Source of the DNA: an uncultured Clostridia bacterium
GTDB lineage: Bacteria > Bacillota > Clostridia > Oscillospirales > CAG-272
Direction: 5' to 3'
Assembly: GCA_946410595.1 (NCBI GenBank)
Contig: CAMKAU010000014.1
Location: 1-33,517, forward strand
DNA length: 33,517 bases
Shown here: one piece after another, positions 1 to 8,663 of the stretch
How positions within the stretch are numbered: position 1 is the first letter of the stretch
Layout: the number at the start of each line of letters is the position of its first letter
Translations under genes and position numbers: made by a program
The notes under the pieces: generated by a model
Seen by the model: the letters and a program-made list of their open reading frames with translations, nothing else
Told to the model about the DNA's origin: nothing
Database searches by the model: none

Positions 1-79
1 TATTTCGGGGACCCCGCTGGGCCGCTGTCGCCGTAGGCGACTGAAGGAGTAGGCGTGCGGTAAGGATGAGAGCAAAGAA

Positions 80-200
80 AAAACAACGATTGAAAAACTC
101 CTTCCGTCTCGCTCCGCGAGCCACCGGCCCGTCGGGGTCCCCGGGAAGGTCCGGAGGACCTTTTGGGGATTCGGGCCCTCGGGAGGGAGGCAAGAGTGCG
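80..200. repeat. Degenerate dispersed repeat, copy 1
   Basis: Non-coding. Read on the minus strand, this stretch has a CCTCCC...GGGAGG-like arm, then a GTGGC / GC-rich hairpin (ctcgctccgcgag) and an ACGGAAGGA tail. The same order of motifs occurs at 26318-26372 on the plus strand. It lies upstream of tyrS and no start with a ribosome site is found here, so the open frame extending upstream from tyrS is not taken as coding. Placing both copies in one family is by eye. Confidence 0.45.
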
Positions 201-295
201 AACATTCCGTACAGAGAAAGCAAAGCGTTGCGGCGGGAGATAAACCCCCGCCCTACAAGCCAAAAGATTGTTTCGGGCGTTGCAGGGCAGGGACC

Positions 296-320
296 GCCGC
301 GGGGCTTCAGCCGCGCGGCG
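296..320. repeat. GC-rich hairpin repeat, copy A
   Basis: The core CGCGGGGCTTCAGCCGCGCG forms a hairpin with one mismatch. Near-identical cores occur at 26205-26229 and 26240-26264, and copies A and B1 are both preceded by a 'agggca(g/t)gga' segment. This is a dispersed intergenic repeat with no coding potential, sitting just upstream of the tyrS promoter. Confidence 0.6.
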
Positions 321-339
321 GCACTTTTCTCCCCCGGTC

Positions 340-368
340 TTGACAAGACGGCGGGGAAAACTTATAAT
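340..368 (+). promoter_or_regulatory. Sigma-A promoter for tyrS
   Basis: TTGACA at 340-345 and TATAAT at 363-368 are separated by exactly 17 bp. The predicted start of transcription leaves a leader of roughly 40 nt before the tyrS ATG at 417. No T-box is present in this leader, although tyrS is a common T-box target in Firmicutes. Confidence 0.9.
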
Positions 369-416
369 AGATTACGTGAAAGTCTGCGCCGCCCGCCGGG
401 CGGCTTTGGAGGAATT

Positions 417-1637
417 ATGAAAATCTATGAAGAGCTCAAGGCGCGGGGGCTGATCGCGCAGGTCACCGACGAAGAAGAGATCAGCCGGATGCTGAACGAA
501 GGCAAAGCGACCTTCTATATCGGCTTCGACTGCACCGCGGACAGCCTGACCGCGGGGCATTTTATGGCGCTCTCGCTGATGAAGCGCCTGCAGATGGCGG
601 GCAACAAGCCGATCGCCCTGATCGGCGGCGGGACGACGATGATCGGGGACCCCTCCGGGCGGACCGATATGCGGAAGATGCTCACCCGCGAGGATATCGA
701 CTACAACGCCGCGCGTTTCAAGAGCCAGATGGAGCGCTTTATCGAGTTCGGAGAGGGCAAGGCGACGATGCTCAACAACGCCGACTGGCTCCTTTCCCTC
801 AACTACGTGGATCTTTTGCGCGAGGTCGGCGCCTGCTTCTCGGTCAACAATATGCTCCGCGCCGAGTGCTACAAGCAGCGGATGGAAAAGGGACTTTCCT
901 TCCTTGAGTTCAACTATATGATCATGCAGTCCTACGATTTCTACCACCTCTTCCGGCACTACGGCTGCAATATGCAGTTCGGCGGGGACGATCAGTGGTC
1001 GAATATGCTCGGCGGCACGGAGCTGATCCGCCGCAAGCTCGGCAAGGACGCGCACGCGATGACGATCACCCTACTCACCGACTCGCAGGGGAAAAAGATG
1101 GGCAAGACCGCAGGCAACGCCGTCTGGCTCGACCCGGAGAAGACCGCGCCTTTCGATTTCTACCAGTACTGGCGCAACGTGGACGACGCCGACGTGATGA
1201 AGTGCATCCGGATGCTGACCTTCATCCCGCTTGAGGAGATCGAGGAGATGGAACGGTGGGACGCTTCCCGCGTCAACGAAAAGAAGGAAACGCTCGCCTA
1301 CCACCTCACCGAGCTCGTGCACGGGACGGAGGAGGCAAACAAAGCCCGCGACGCCGCGAGAGCCCTCTTCTCCGGCGAGGGGAGCGACGAGAATATGCCC
1401 CTGACGGTCGTTCCCGCGGACGCGCTGGAGGACGGCGGGATCAGCATCACCGCGCTGCTCGTGCTCGGCAAGCTCGCCGCCAGCCGCGGCGACGCGCGCC
1501 GCCTGATCGAACAGGGCGGGGTGCTCCTCGACGGGGAGAAGGTGGAGGACGTCCGTCTGACCGTCCCGGCGGAAAAACTCCGCGCCGGCGTCCGCGTGAA
1601 AAAAGGCAAAAAGGGCTATATGAAGTTTTCGCTTTGA
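417..1637 (+). CDS. tyrS: Tyrosyl-tRNA synthetase
   Basis: Class I aminoacyl-tRNA synthetase that charges tRNA-Tyr with tyrosine in the cytoplasm; 406 aa, normal for bacterial TyrS. The HIGH-type nucleotide-binding motif appears as TAGHF (residues 45-49) and the KMSKS loop as KMGKT (227-231). The tyrosine-pocket region includes GGDDQWSN (189-196). The C-terminus carries an S4-like RNA-binding domain (about 345-400). The start at 417 is chosen because GGAGGA (408-413) lies 3 nt before it, the protein begins at the usual family N-terminus and the promoter ends just upstream; the open frame further upstream runs through repeat DNA. The flavodiiron gene follows 20 nt downstream and is probably cotranscribed. 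Confidence 0.96.
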   Translation: MKIYEELKARGLIAQVTDEEEISRMLNEGKATFYIGFDCTADSLTAGHFMALSLMKRLQMAGNKPIALIGGGTTMIGDPSGRTDMRKMLTREDIDYNAARFKSQMERFIEFGEGKATMLNNADWLLSLNYVDLLREVGACFSVNNMLRAECYKQRMEKGLSFLEFNYMIMQSYDFYHLFRHYGCNMQFGGDDQWSNMLGGTELIRRKLGKDAHAMTITLLTDSQGKKMGKTAGNAVWLDPEKTAPFDFYQYWRNVDDADVMKCIRMLTFIPLEEIEEMERWDASRVNEKKETLAYHLTELVHGTEEANKARDAARALFSGEGSDENMPLTVVPADALEDGGISITALLVLGKLAASRGDARRLIEQGGVLLDGEKVEDVRLTVPAEKLRAGVRVKKGKKGYMKFSL

Positions 1638-1657
1638 AAGCAGGGAAGGGAGTTTTT

Positions 1658-3445
1658 ATGCAGATCACAAACGATATCCGCTACGTCGGCGTCAACGATC
1701 ACCGCGTGGATCTCTTCGAGGGGCAGTATAAGGTCCCGCGGGGGATGGCGTACAATTCCTACGTGATCCTCGACGAAAAGGTCGCCGTGATGGACACGGT
1801 CGACCGGCATTTCACCCACGAATGGCTCGACAATCTGGCCGCCGTCCTCGGAGAGAGGAAGCCGGACTACCTGATCGTCCAGCACATGGAGCCGGACCAC
1901 TCCGCCAACGTCGCCAAGTTCCTTGAAACGTATCCGAAGGCGCAGGTCGTCGGCAACGCGAAGACCTTTACGATGATCGAAAACTTCTTCGGGAAGGACT
2001 ACGCCGACCGGCGCGTCGTCGTGGAAAACGGCGGCACGCTCTCCCTCGGGCGGCATACGCTGACCTTCGTTTTCGCGCCGATGGTCCACTGGCCGGAGGT
2101 CATGCTCACCTACGACAGCGCGGAGAAGGTCCTCTTCTCCGCCGACGCGTTCGGCAAGTTCGGCGCGCTTGACGAAGCCGAGCCCTGGGAGGACGAGGCG
2201 CGGCGCTACTATATCGGCATCGTCGGCAAGTACGGCGCGCAGGTGCAGGCCGTCCTCAAAAAGGCGGCGGAGCTGGAGATCGCCGCGATCTGCCCGCTGC
2301 ACGGGCCGGTTCTGACCGAAAATCTCTCCCACTACCTCAAGCTCTACGATCTCTGGTCCTCCTACCAGCCGGAGGAGGAGGGGATCCTTATCGCCTACAC
2401 CTCCGTCTACGGGCACACCGCCCGCGCGGTCGAGATGCTGGCGGAAAAACTGAAAAAGGCGGGCTGCCCGAAGGTCGTTTTGCGCGACCTCGCCCGCAGC
2501 GACCCCGCCCTCTGCGTGGCGGACGCCTTCCGGTATTCAAAGCTCGTTCTCGCCACCACCACCTACAACGCGGACATCTACCCCTTTATGCGGGAGTTCA
2601 TCGACCATCTCGTCGAGCGCGGCTTCAAACGCCGGACGGTCGGCCTGATCGAAAACGGGTCCTGGGCGCCGCTGGCCGCCAAGCTGATGCGCGAAAAGCT
2701 CGCCGTCTGCAAGGATCTCGCCTTCTGCGAGACCGTCGTGCATATCAAGTCGGCGTTAAACGACGCAAGCAAGGCGGAGCTGGACGCGCTCGCGGACGAG
2801 CTCTCCCGCGAGTACGCCGCCCTCTCGCCCGACGCCGCGGAAAAGAACGACCTCCGCGCCCTCTTCAAGATCGGGTATGGCCTTTACGTTGTGACCTCCC
2901 GGGACGGCGCCCGCGACAACGGGCTGATCGTCAACACCGTCGCGCAGGTCGCGGACAATCCCACCCGCATCGCCGTGACGATCAACAAAGCGAATTATTC
3001 CCACCACGTCATCCGGCAGACGGGCGTGATGAACGTCAACTGTCTCTCGGTCGACGCGCCCTTCTCCGTCTTCGAGCGCTACGGCTTCCAGAGCGGCCGG
3101 AACGCCGACAAGTTCGAGGGGCTGGTCCCCGCCCGGTCGGATAACGGCCTCGCCATCCTCCCGCAGTACGTCAACGCGATGATGTCGCTCACCGTCGAGC
3201 AGTACGTCGATCTCGGCTCGCACGGGATGTTCATCTGCTCGGTCGCCGAGGCGCGCGTGATCAACGACCGCCCGACGATGACCTATTCCTATTATCACGA
3301 AAACGTCAAGCCGAAACCGCAGACCGAGGGCAAAAAGGGCTACGTCTGCAAGATCTGCGGCTATATCCACGAGGGCGAGCTGCCGGAAGATTTCGTCTGT
3401 CCGCTCTGCAAGCACGGCGCCGCCGATTTCGAGCCGATCGGCTGA
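1658..3445 (+). CDS. Flavodiiron protein fused to flavin reductase and rubredoxin domains
   Basis: Multidomain oxygen (or NO) reductase, 595 aa, expected to reduce O2 to water in an anaerobe's cytoplasm. Domains in order: metallo-beta-lactamase-like diiron domain (about 1-240) with H76-x-E78-x-D80-H81, H144, D163 and H215, the complete flavodiiron ligand set; flavodoxin FMN domain (about 243-390, YTSVYGHT loop); flavin reductase-like domain (about 398-550); and a short rubredoxin (562-595) with C564/C567 and C581/C584. Only 13 residues separate the two CxxC pairs, as in rubrerythrin-type rubredoxins rather than classical ones. In acetogens such as Moorella, FprA and the flavin reductase-rubredoxin protein (Hrb) are separate, so this chain may join a whole electron path. 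The ATG at 1658 is preceded by AGGGAAGGGAG. Confidence 0.93.
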   Translation: MQITNDIRYVGVNDHRVDLFEGQYKVPRGMAYNSYVILDEKVAVMDTVDRHFTHEWLDNLAAVLGERKPDYLIVQHMEPDHSANVAKFLETYPKAQVVGNAKTFTMIENFFGKDYADRRVVVENGGTLSLGRHTLTFVFAPMVHWPEVMLTYDSAEKVLFSADAFGKFGALDEAEPWEDEARRYYIGIVGKYGAQVQAVLKKAAELEIAAICPLHGPVLTENLSHYLKLYDLWSSYQPEEEGILIAYTSVYGHTARAVEMLAEKLKKAGCPKVVLRDLARSDPALCVADAFRYSKLVLATTTYNADIYPFMREFIDHLVERGFKRRTVGLIENGSWAPLAAKLMREKLAVCKDLAFCETVVHIKSALNDASKAELDALADELSREYAALSPDAAEKNDLRALFKIGYGLYVVTSRDGARDNGLIVNTVAQVADNPTRIAVTINKANYSHHVIRQTGVMNVNCLSVDAPFSVFERYGFQSGRNADKFEGLVPARSDNGLAILPQYVNAMMSLTVEQYVDLGSHGMFICSVAEARVINDRPTMTYSYYHENVKPKPQTEGKKGYVCKICGYIHEGELPEDFVCPLCKHGAADFEPIG

Positions 3446-3450
3446 ACGAC

Positions 3451-3473
3451 AAAAAAGGAGCGTCCGCGGACGC
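3451..3473 (-). terminator. Rho-independent terminator of the vor operon
   Basis: The perfect palindrome GCGTCCGCGGACGC (3460-3473) is followed on the minus strand by TCC and six T residues (3456-3451). It lies downstream of the amidohydrolase stop and would end the long minus-strand operon. Confidence 0.75.
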
Positions 3474-3486
3474 CCGGAAAACACCT

Positions 3487-3524
3487 GCGGCGCACTTCCG
3501 AAGAAGTGCGCCGCGGGCTTTTTT
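3487..3524 (+). terminator. Rho-independent terminator of tyrS-flavodiiron unit
   Basis: A 12-bp perfect stem (3487-3498 with 3503-3514) is closed by a CGAA tetraloop and followed by GGGC and TTTTTT (3519-3524). The T-run overlaps the last codon of the convergent amidohydrolase gene. Confidence 0.9.
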
Positions 3525-4335
3525 ATACCGTTTTGATACCGAAGAGTTTTTTCGCGTTTCCGCTTAAGATCTGCTCGTTCTCTTCCCGTGTGAGCCCCAT
3601 CGAAAAGAACCGCTCAAGCTCCGTCTTCGGATGCCACATCGGGTAATCAGTACCGAAGAGCACCCGGTCGCAGCCGAGCAGGAGAATGAGGCGCCGGACG
3701 GTGGCGGGCTCCACCCAGGAAAAGGTCGAGGAGCAGTCGAACCACAGGTTGGGCGTTCCGCGGAGTTTTTCTGCCGCTTCCTCCCAGATCGACCAGCCGC
3801 CGAGATGCGCGCCGATCACGGTCAGAGAAGAATAGATCTCCAGCACCGGGATCAGCCGGTTGGGGTTGGAGTAGTCGTAGCGGTTGTCGCCGGTGTGCAT
3901 CAGGATCGGCAGGCCGCGCCGCTCGCAGAGCTCGTAGATCCGCAGACAGCGGTAGTCGTCGATCTTGAAGCGCTGAATGTCGGGATGGAGCTTGACGCCG
4001 CGCAGCCCCAACTCCGTCAGGTGTTCCACGTCGCCGACGAGGTCCCCGCTGTCCGGGTGGAGGGTGCCGAGCCCGGTGAAAAAGCCGCCCCCCGCCGCGA
4101 CGGTGGCGGCGATGAACTCGTTGATGCTTTTGACCTGCGCGGGGGTGGTGGCGACCGACTGGATCACGGCGTGATCAACGCCGCAGGCGGCGCTGATCTC
4201 CCGCAGGGTGCTTACCCTGCCGTCCAGCGCGAAGTCAACGCCGTAAAAGGCGCCGGTGCCGGCGACCGCGCGCTTTGCGATCTGATCGGGGTAAACGTGG
4301 CAGTGGGCGTCGACGATGCGGTAACCGTCGATCAT
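3523..4335 (-). CDS. Amidohydrolase-family (Amidohydro_2) metal-dependent hydrolase
   Basis: 270-aa protein of the amidohydrolase superfamily, a TIM barrel with a metal centre. Visible motifs are the N-terminal DAHCH (HxH), KLHPD, HTGD, HLGG and the C-terminal GTDYP aspartate, in family order. The substrate cannot be told from sequence; relatives include decarboxylases and lactonases. It is the last gene of the valine-T-box operon and its ATG overlaps the vorC stop (ATGA, 4332-4335), so it is translationally coupled and probably related in function. A role in clearing or editing an acyl or oxo-acid side product is only a guess. Confidence 0.85.
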   Translation of the reverse strand: MIDGYRIVDAHCHVYPDQIAKRAVAGTGAFYGVDFALDGRVSTLREISAACGVDHAVIQSVATTPAQVKSINEFIAATVAAGGGFFTGLGTLHPDSGDLVGDVEHLTELGLRGVKLHPDIQRFKIDDYRCLRIYELCERRGLPILMHTGDNRYDYSNPNRLIPVLEIYSSLTVIGAHLGGWSIWEEAAEKLRGTPNLWFDCSSTFSWVEPATVRRLILLLGCDRVLFGTDYPMWHPKTELERFFSMGLTREENEQILSGNAKKLFGIKTV

Positions 4336-4864
4336 GCCTCGTACTCGTAGCCGAGGCGGATCGCCTTCAGGTTCACGTCATAGAGATCGGCGTGCTTGGC
4401 GGAAACGATGGAACGCACCGCATCCTCGATCCCCTCATAGGAAACGAAGCTGCTCTCGCGCATCACCTTGCCGAGCAGGATCATATTCGCAAGGGTGGGG
4501 ATGCCGTTTTGCTGCGCGAGCTTCGTCGCGGGGATATAAAACGCTTTCACGTCGCCGCGCGCCACGCGGCGTTCGATCAGCGTGGAGTCGACGAAGACCG
4601 AGCCGCCCGGCGCGACCGCCTTTTCGTACTTGTCAAGCGAGGGCAGGTTCATCACGATCAGCACGTCCGGCTTGTTGACGATGGGCGAGCCGATCGGCTC
4701 GTCGGAGAGCACCACGCTGCAGTTGGCGGTGCCGCCGCGCATCTCGGGCCCGTAGGAGGGAAGCCAGCTGAGCTGCCGGCCTTCCAGAAGTCCCTTGTTG
4801 GCAAGGAACTTGCCGGCAAACAGGATGCCCTGCCCGCCGAACCCGGCGATAAGGATCTGTGTGG

Positions 4865-4868
<4 letters not shown>
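4332..4868 (-). CDS. vorC: 2-oxoacid:ferredoxin oxidoreductase, gamma subunit
   Basis: 178-aa gamma subunit of a CoA-dependent 2-oxoacid:ferredoxin oxidoreductase. It opens with the family signature [10 protein letters not shown] followed by FAG, and carries the conserved SYGPEMRGG loop, typical of the KorC/VorC/PorG fold. The complex interconverts a 2-oxo acid plus CoA with acyl-CoA plus CO2 using ferredoxin. The ATG at 4868 overlaps the beta-subunit stop by ATGA; a longer in-frame extension is rejected because it runs inside vorB. The branched-chain (VOR) name is inferred from the linked aminotransferase and valine T-box; a general 2-oxoacid specificity is possible. Confidence 0.9.
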
Positions 4869-5619
<751 letters not shown>

Positions 5620-5623
<4 letters not shown>

Positions 5624-6687
5624 CTTTCGTACCCTCCTGCCATCTCCCGGATTTTTGTCAGGACCTCGTCGGGGGACGGGATCATACCGCCGGCGCGGCG
5701 GCAGAGCGAAACGGGGCGGCTGCAGCTCACCGCGAGCTTCACGTCCTCGATCATCTGCCCCATGGAAAGCTCCACGGAGAGGAAACCCTTGACGGTCTTT
5801 GCCGCTTCCGCGAGCGCCGCCGAGGGGAACGGCCAGAGGGTGACCGGGCGGATCATCCCGACCTTCAGCCCCTCGCGCCGCGCCGCCGTTACCGCGTTTT
5901 TGGAAACGCGGGCGGCGATCCCGAACGCGACGACGCAATATTCGGCGTCCTCCATCATAAAGCTCTCAAAACGGGCTTCCTCGCGCTCGATACGCGCGTA
6001 GCGTTCAAAGCGTTCAAAGTTTTTCTTTTCCAGCTCCTCGGGGACGAGGTAGAGCGAGTTGACGATATGGTGCGCGCGCCGCATCTTCGTCCCGGTGACC
6101 GCCCAGTCCTTTTCGGTAAACTGCGGCTCCCGCGCCTCGGGCAGCTCGACCGGCTCCATCATCTGGCCGATGGTGCCGTCCGCAAGCAGCATCACGGGCA
6201 TAAGGTACTTGTCCGCGAGGTCGAAGGCGAGCGCGGTCATATCCGCCATCTCCTGCACGGAGGAGGGGGCGAGGACGATCAGCCGGTAGTCCCCGTGTCC
6301 GCCGCCCTTGGTGGCCTGAAAGTAGTCGGACTGGGAGGGCTGGATCCCGCCGAGCCCCGGTCCGCCGCGCTGTACGTTGACGATCAGGCAGGGCAGATCG
6401 CTGCCCGCGATATAGGAGATCCCCTCCTGTTTGAGGGAGATGCCGGGGCTGGAGGAGGAGGTCATCACCCGCCGCCCGGTGGCGGCGACGCCGTAGACCA
6501 TATTGATTGCGGCGATCTCGCTCTCCGCCTGGAGGAAGGTGCCGCCGATCTTCGGCATCCGCTTCGCCATATACGCCGCGACCTCCGTCTGGGGCGTGAT
6601 GGGATAGCCGAAATAGTGGCGGCAGCCGGCGCGGATCGCGGATTCGGCGATCGCCTCGTTGCCTTTCATCAGGACCTTGTTGCCCAT
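5620..6687 (-). CDS. vorA: 2-oxoacid:ferredoxin oxidoreductase, alpha subunit
   Basis: 355-aa alpha subunit. The pyrimidine-binding domain includes YPITP (28-32), a substrate and CoA contact motif of this family. The C-terminal transketolase-like domain includes [12 protein letters not shown]. The ATG at 6687 is chosen because GAGGTGAGAG lies just upstream; a TTG 21 nt earlier would overlap the ferredoxin gene and has no good ribosome site. It follows vorD by 10 nt. The predicted role is either oxidation of branched 2-oxo acids or, as the T-box control suggests, reductive carboxylation of branched acyl-CoA. Confidence 0.93.
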
Positions 6688-6697
6688 ATCTCTCACC

Positions 6698-6904
6698 TCA
6701 CTTTTCAACCGTGATCACGCAGTCGGGGCACATCGTCGCGCAGCAGGCGCAGCCGATGCACTTTTCTCTGTCGGTGATCTCGGCGGGATTGTGTCCCTTT
6801 TTGTTGATCTTGTCTTTCGCCAGCTTGATGATCCCGCGCGGGCAGGCGGACACACAGAGGCCGCAGCCCTTGCAGAGATCGGTCCGGAAGGTTACGTTTG
6901 CCAT
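6698..6904 (-). CDS. vorD: 2-oxoacid:ferredoxin oxidoreductase, delta (ferredoxin) subunit
   Basis: 68-aa 2x[4Fe-4S] ferredoxin-type subunit. Two cluster motifs, CKGCGLCVSACP and CIGCACCATMCP, each have CxxCxxCxxxC(P) spacing. It passes electrons between the TPP site of VorB and soluble ferredoxin. First gene of the vorDABC block; its ribosome site AAAGGAG overlaps the stop codon of the upstream ATPase gene, so the two genes are in one transcript. Confidence 0.93.
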   Translation of the reverse strand: MANVTFRTDLCKGCGLCVSACPRGIIKLAKDKINKKGHNPAEITDREKCIGCACCATMCPDCVITVEK

Positions 6905-6917
6905 AGCGATAGCTCCT

Positions 6918-7562
6918 TTATATGAACTTTTGTTGCAGCGTCAGGGGAAACGGCCGCTCGCAGTCGGGGGAAAGCCGCCCGTCAAACGAGGTAAAAACGA
7001 GCGGGACGCCGGCAAGACCGGCAAGACGGTCCGCCTCCTTCGCGGTCCCCTCCACGTCTTCGGCGGTCGTTTCCGCGCCGAGGTTGGAGTTGTTGACGAT
7101 CCCGGTAAAGGGGATCCCCGCGGCGCGCTCGATCTCACGCATCACGTCAAGCGCCTCCTCCGCCGTGCGGGTGAGCGGGCGGAAGAAGTTGACGACGAGC
7201 AGCATCTCGTAGTCGTTTTCCGCGAGGATATAGGGCGTGAAGCGGCCTAAGGCGTACGCGCCCCGGTCGTCCCCGCCGACGTCGAGTACGGCGTACACGT
7301 CCCGCCGCTCGACGAGGCCGTACACCTCGGAGGGGAGGGCGGGGAGATCGACGTTGGTGTTGGCAAACGGCAGGGCGATCACCCGGACCCCGAGCGCTTC
7401 CAGCTCCGCGCGGGAGTCGGCGGAGCGGAAGTAGGGATTGACAACGTCGATATCCGCCAGCGCGGTGGGACGCCCCGCGAGGGCGAGGCGCTTTGCGTAG
7501 TTGACGGCAACGTTGGTCTTGCCGCTGCCGTAGTGGCCGCAGAAGAGGGTAACGCGCTTCAT
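6918..7562 (-). CDS. P-loop ATPase of unknown function in the vor operon
   Basis: 214-aa cytosolic NTPase. A Walker A motif GHYGSGKT lies at residues 8-15, followed by a deviant-Walker region with ADIDVVNPYFR and a VLDVGGDD strand, resembling the SIMIBI/MinD-like fold. No membrane segment, no metal-chaperone histidine run. The ATG at 7562 overlaps the ilvE stop (ATGA), so it is translationally coupled between the aminotransferase and the VOR subunits. A cofactor or cluster-loading role for VOR is possible but unsupported by sequence. I do not recognise a named family. Confidence 0.75.
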   Translation of the reverse strand: MKRVTLFCGHYGSGKTNVAVNYAKRLALAGRPTALADIDVVNPYFRSADSRAELEALGVRVIALPFANTNVDLPALPSEVYGLVERRDVYAVLDVGGDDRGAYALGRFTPYILAENDYEMLLVVNFFRPLTRTAEEALDVMREIERAAGIPFTGIVNNSNLGAETTAEDVEGTAKEADRLAGLAGVPLVFTSFDGRLSPDCERPFPLTLQQKFI

Positions 7563-8635
7563 TCGGTCACCGGGAACACCCAGCCGAGCGCGTCTTCTTC
7601 CTTGCCCCACTGGATCCCGGTCACGGCGTCGTAGAGCATCTGCGTGGTCTCGCCGATCCTGCCGCCGCTGACGGTATAGTCCTTATCGCGGTAGGTCAGC
7701 TGCCCGATCGGGGAGACGACGGCGGCGGTGCCGCAGCCCCACGCCTCCTCGAGCTTGCCCGTCTCCAGCGCCTCCACGAGCTCGTCGACCGAGATGCGGC
7801 GTTCCTCCGCCTCGATCCCGCGGAAGCGGAGCAGCTCCAGGATGGATTTGCGGGTGATGCCGGGCAGGATGGAGCCGGTGAGCGCGGGGGTTACGATCTT
7901 CCCGCCGATCTTGAACATCACGTTCATCGCGCCGACTTCCTCGATATACTTCTGTTCCACGCCGTCCAGCCACAGGACCTGGGAAAAGCCCTTTCCGGCG
8001 GCGCGTTCGCCCGCGCGGACGGAGGCGGCGTAGTTGCCGCCGCACTTGGCCTCGCCCGTGCCGCCGCGGACCGCGCGCACGTCGTGCGCTTCGATCATGA
8101 TCTTCACGGGGGCAAGCCCGGTCGCGTAGTAGCTGCCGGAGGGGGAGAGGATGATATAGAAACGCGCGTGGGCGACGCCGTGGACGCCGAGATGCTCGTC
8201 GTCCCCGATCAGAAAGGGGCGGATATAGAGACTTGTCCCCTCGCCGTGAGGGACCCAGTCCCGGTCGAGCGAAACGAGCTCTTTCAGCGCGGCGAGCATA
8301 AACTCTCCGTCAAACTGCGGGAGCCCCATCCGCTCGGCGGAGCGGTTCATCCGCTTGAAGTTCTCCTCCGGGCGGAACATTTTGACCGAGCCGTCCGCCC
8401 AGCGGTACGCCTTCAGCCCTTCAAAGATCTCCGCGCCGTAATGGAGCACGGTGGAGGCGGGATGGATGGAGAGCGGGCCGAAGGGGACGATCGCCGCGTC
8501 GTGCCAGCCGATATTCTTGTCCCATTCCATCACAAACATATGGTCGGTGAACACCCTGCCGAAGCCGAGCTTCGTTTCGTCGGCGGGCTTCGCCGCGGGG
8601 CGTTCGTTTTTGATGATTTTGATTTCGTTCTTCAT
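7559..8635 (-). CDS. ilvE: Branched-chain amino acid aminotransferase
   Basis: PLP-dependent fold-type IV transaminase, 358 aa, the length of the large (BCAT-type) subgroup. It moves the amino group between glutamate and the 2-oxo acids of Val, Leu and Ile. The PLP lysine is K197 in GEAKCGGN; the substrate loops HYGAEIFEGLKAYR and EVGAMNVMF and the PLP-phosphate region ITRKSILEL are all present. The ribosome site AAAGGAG is 10 nt before the ATG. It sits directly after an acyl-CoA synthetase in the valine-T-box operon and before vorDABC, as expected if VOR makes its 2-oxo acid substrates. Confidence 0.95.
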   Translation of the reverse strand: MKNEIKIIKNERPAAKPADETKLGFGRVFTDHMFVMEWDKNIGWHDAAIVPFGPLSIHPASTVLHYGAEIFEGLKAYRWADGSVKMFRPEENFKRMNRSAERMGLPQFDGEFMLAALKELVSLDRDWVPHGEGTSLYIRPFLIGDDEHLGVHGVAHARFYIILSPSGSYYATGLAPVKIMIEAHDVRAVRGGTGEAKCGGNYAASVRAGERAAGKGFSQVLWLDGVEQKYIEEVGAMNVMFKIGGKIVTPALTGSILPGITRKSILELLRFRGIEAEERRISVDELVEALETGKLEEAWGCGTAAVVSPIGQLTYRDKDYTVSGGRIGETTQMLYDAVTGIQWGKEEDALGWVFPVTE

Positions 8636-8663
8636 CTTGCGTATCTTCTCCTTTATCCGGTTT

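Noticed and set aside
66..416. Upstream in-frame extension of tyrS giving a 523-aa protein
   Set aside because: The stretch is repeat DNA, contains the promoter, and the extra N-terminus is low-complexity and absent from TyrS proteins; the ATG at 417 has a good ribosome site.
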